From Vagococcus zengguangii (GTDB lineage: Bacteria > Bacillota > Bacilli > Lactobacillales > Vagococcaceae), in assembly GCF_005145005.1 (NCBI RefSeq), contig NZ_CP039712.1, positions 775,001 through 839,000 on the forward strand: DNA of 64,000 nucleotides, in the 5' to 3' direction. The notes under the pieces are model-generated. The model saw only the letters and a list, made by a program, of their open reading frames with translations, searched no databases and was not told the DNA's origin. The translations under genes and the position numbers were made by a program. This document shows, piece after piece, positions 62,731-64,000 of this stretch; position 1 is the stretch's first letter, and every line of letters starts with the position of its first letter.

Positions 62731-62828
62731 GATGGCTAATCAAAAAAAGAGTAAGAATTCTCAATATATATATTGAGTAAAATTTGTTTAAGTTTTATGA
62801 AAGCTTAACGATGATAGGAGTGTTTACT

Positions 62829-63068
62829 ATGCAAATATATGGTGTTGAGGCTATAATAAGAGGGATAAGTCATTTCGTTTTTATTTACTTGGCATTTTGG
62901 AGCGTGCAATCGTTAAATTACGAAAAGTGGTTTAAAAAAGCCCCAGTTGGTCAAATTCGCGCCTTTTTATTATTATTAGCGATTTGTCTTGGCTTTATTT
63001 CGAGTCACGCGATGTGGGAAATATTTAACTTGTTTTCAAATTTTGCGTATAGTATGATAAATAATTAA
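62829..63068 (+). CDS. DUF1146 family small membrane protein (YwzB)
   Basis: 79 residues with two hydrophobic helices (about 12-29 and 44-62) around LNYEKWFKK. The family is usually found between the atp operon and murA, as here. Function unknown. I choose the ATG at 62829, 8 nt after AGGAG; the upstream in-frame ATG has no ribosome binding site. Confidence 0.88.
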   Translation: MQIYGVEAIIRGISHFVFIYLAFWSVQSLNYEKWFKKAPVGQIRAFLLLLAICLGFISSHAMWEIFNLFSNFAYSMINN

Positions 63069-63108
63069 TATGAAAATTTACATTAATTTTCCTTTTAGTT
63101 TGAAAATA

Positions 63109-63117
63109 TGTTATAAT
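63109..63117 (+). promoter_or_regulatory. extended -10 promoter of murA
   Basis: TGT-TATAAT is an extended -10 about 35 nt before the murA ATG. A weak TTCCTT lies 17 nt upstream. Confidence 0.45.
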
Positions 63118-63151
63118 ATTAAGGCTTATGAATTTATTTGGAGGGGAAATG

Positions 63152-64000
63152 ATGGAATATATTGTTGTCCAAGGTGGAAATCGTTTAGAGGGTTCAGTTA
63201 AAATTGAAGGCGCAAAAAATGCGGTATTACCTATTTTAGCTGCCACTTTGTTGGGGGAAGAAGGACAAACGACATTAACCAACGTACCGATTTTGTCGGA
63301 CGTTTTTATGATGAATGAATTAATTAATAAATTAAATGCATCAATTAGTTTTAATAAAGAAAAAAATCAAGTAATAGTGGATGCTTCAAACCAATTAGCA
63401 ATTGAAGCACCATATGAGTATGTAAGTAAAATGCGTGCGTCTATCGTGGTAATGGGACCATTATTAGCACGTAATGGCCATGCGCGTGTTGCAATGCCAG
63501 GTGGATGTGCGATTGGTAAACGTCCAATTGACTTGCATTTGAAAGGATTCCAAGCATTAGGGGCTACGATTAACCAAACAGATGGTTACATTGAAGCAAT
63601 AGCTAAAGATGGCTTAAAAGGCGCTTCTATTTATTTAGATTTCCCAAGTGTAGGAGCTACCCAAAACATTATGATGGCAGCTGTAAAAGCTAAAGGAACA
63701 ACTACAATTGAAAATGTTGCAAGAGAACCAGAAATCGTCGATTTAGCCAATGTTTTAAATAAAATGGGTGCTAATATCGTTGGTGCGGGGACTGAGACGA
63801 TTCGAATTGAAGGGGTTGACCGATTAGTTGGGGTTGAACACCGAATTGTTCAGGATAGAATAGAGGCAGGAACCTTTATGGTGGCAGCAGCTATGACACA
63901 AGGTAATGTTTTAATTGAAGAAGCAATTGCCGAGCATAATGGGCCATTAATTTCAAAATTAAAAGAAACAGGTGCAACAATTACAGAAGAAGCAGGCGGT
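63152..64000 (+). CDS. murA: UDP-N-acetylglucosamine 1-carboxyvinyltransferase, 5' part (cut by window edge)
   Basis: The first 283 codons are visible. It adds enolpyruvate to UDP-GlcNAc, the first committed step of peptidoglycan synthesis. Lys in EGAKNAVLP (K22) and the catalytic Cys in [19 protein letters not shown] (C119) are both present, so the protein should be fosfomycin-sensitive by family rule. GGAGGGG lies before the start; ATG 63152 is preferred over 63149. The last third lies outside the window. Confidence 0.96.
   Translation, partial: MEYIVVQGGNRLEGSVKIEGAKNAVLPILAATLLGEEGQTTLTNVPILSDVFMMNELINKLNASISFNKEKNQVIVDASNQLAIEAPYEYVSKMRASIVVMGPLLARNGHARVAMPGGCAIGKRPIDLHLKGFQALGATINQTDGYIEAIAKDGLKGASIYLDFPSVGATQNIMMAAVKAKGTTTIENVAREPEIVDLANVLNKMGANIVGAGTETIRIEGVDRLVGVEHRIVQDRIEAGTFMVAAAMTQGNVLIEEAIAEHNGPLISKLKETGATITEEAGG

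Overview
The window is a 64 kb stretch of ordinary chromosome from a low-GC Gram-positive bacterium of the order Lactobacillales. Protein resemblance and gene order (secG-est-rnr-smpB, the atp operon followed by a DUF1146 gene and murA, dnaE-pfkA-pyk, aroE-aroF-aroB-aroC-aroA-aroK) point to an Enterococcaceae-like organism such as Enterococcus or Vagococcus. The genus cannot be fixed from the sequence alone. I see no rRNA, tRNA, CRISPR array, intact IS element or prophage. Almost all of the sequence is coding and the genes are separated by compact intrinsic terminators.

Layout. 1-7690 is mostly on the minus strand: ndk (cut by the window edge), fbp (class III fructose bisphosphatase), a membrane-anchored nuclease-like protein and an NAD-dependent epimerase. 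Two small plus-strand genes (a GNAT acetyltransferase and an anchored hypothetical) follow, then ldh and a YdcF-type membrane protein on the minus strand. 7870-9854 holds a CiaRH-like two-component system. 9855-16911 is a shikimate/chorismate operon with a strong promoter, a leader that looks like an attenuator, and a degenerate LCP (LytR-CpsA-Psr) protein at its end. 16984-24433 holds a DegV protein, dnaE, pfkA and pyk. 24558-36746 runs ctpA-lepB-rbgA-rnhB-dprA-topA-trmFO-xerC-hslV-hslU plus an aldose epimerase. 36794-41573 holds plsY (minus), alr, cysK, a 37-kDa nucleoid-associated protein and an unknown membrane protein. 41721-50045 holds uvrB-uvrA (with a LexA box), rapZ-yvcK-whiA and an unknown minus-strand membrane protein. 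50209-55982 holds clpP (with a CtsR operator), a DsbA-like protein, a GNAT protein, secG, an esterase, rnr and smpB. 56237-64000 is the complete F-type ATP synthase operon (atpBEFHAGDC), a DUF1146 protein and the 5' part of murA.

How the genes work together. Central carbon metabolism is well represented: PfkA and Pyk for glycolysis, Ldh for lactate production, Fbp for gluconeogenesis, and YvcK as a gluconeogenesis-linked factor. The seven enzymes spanning the aro operon take primary metabolites to chorismate except for the 3-dehydroquinate dehydratase (AroD) step. The tyrA and pheA genes that often sit in this operon in enterococci are absent here. DNA repair, protein quality control, ribosome rescue and cell-wall precursor genes make up most of the rest.

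The observations most worth following up are: the aro leader, where a 9-nt element of the terminator 3' arm is repeated exactly upstream so that two mutually exclusive hairpins can be drawn; the catalytically degenerate LCP protein; the nuclease-like domain with substituted metal ligands; the roughly 270-nt structured intergenic element upstream of xerC, with a minus-strand micro-ORF; and the absence of codY after hslU. None of these amounts to a demonstrated new system. The aro leader and the xerC-upstream element are the best candidates for undescribed biology.
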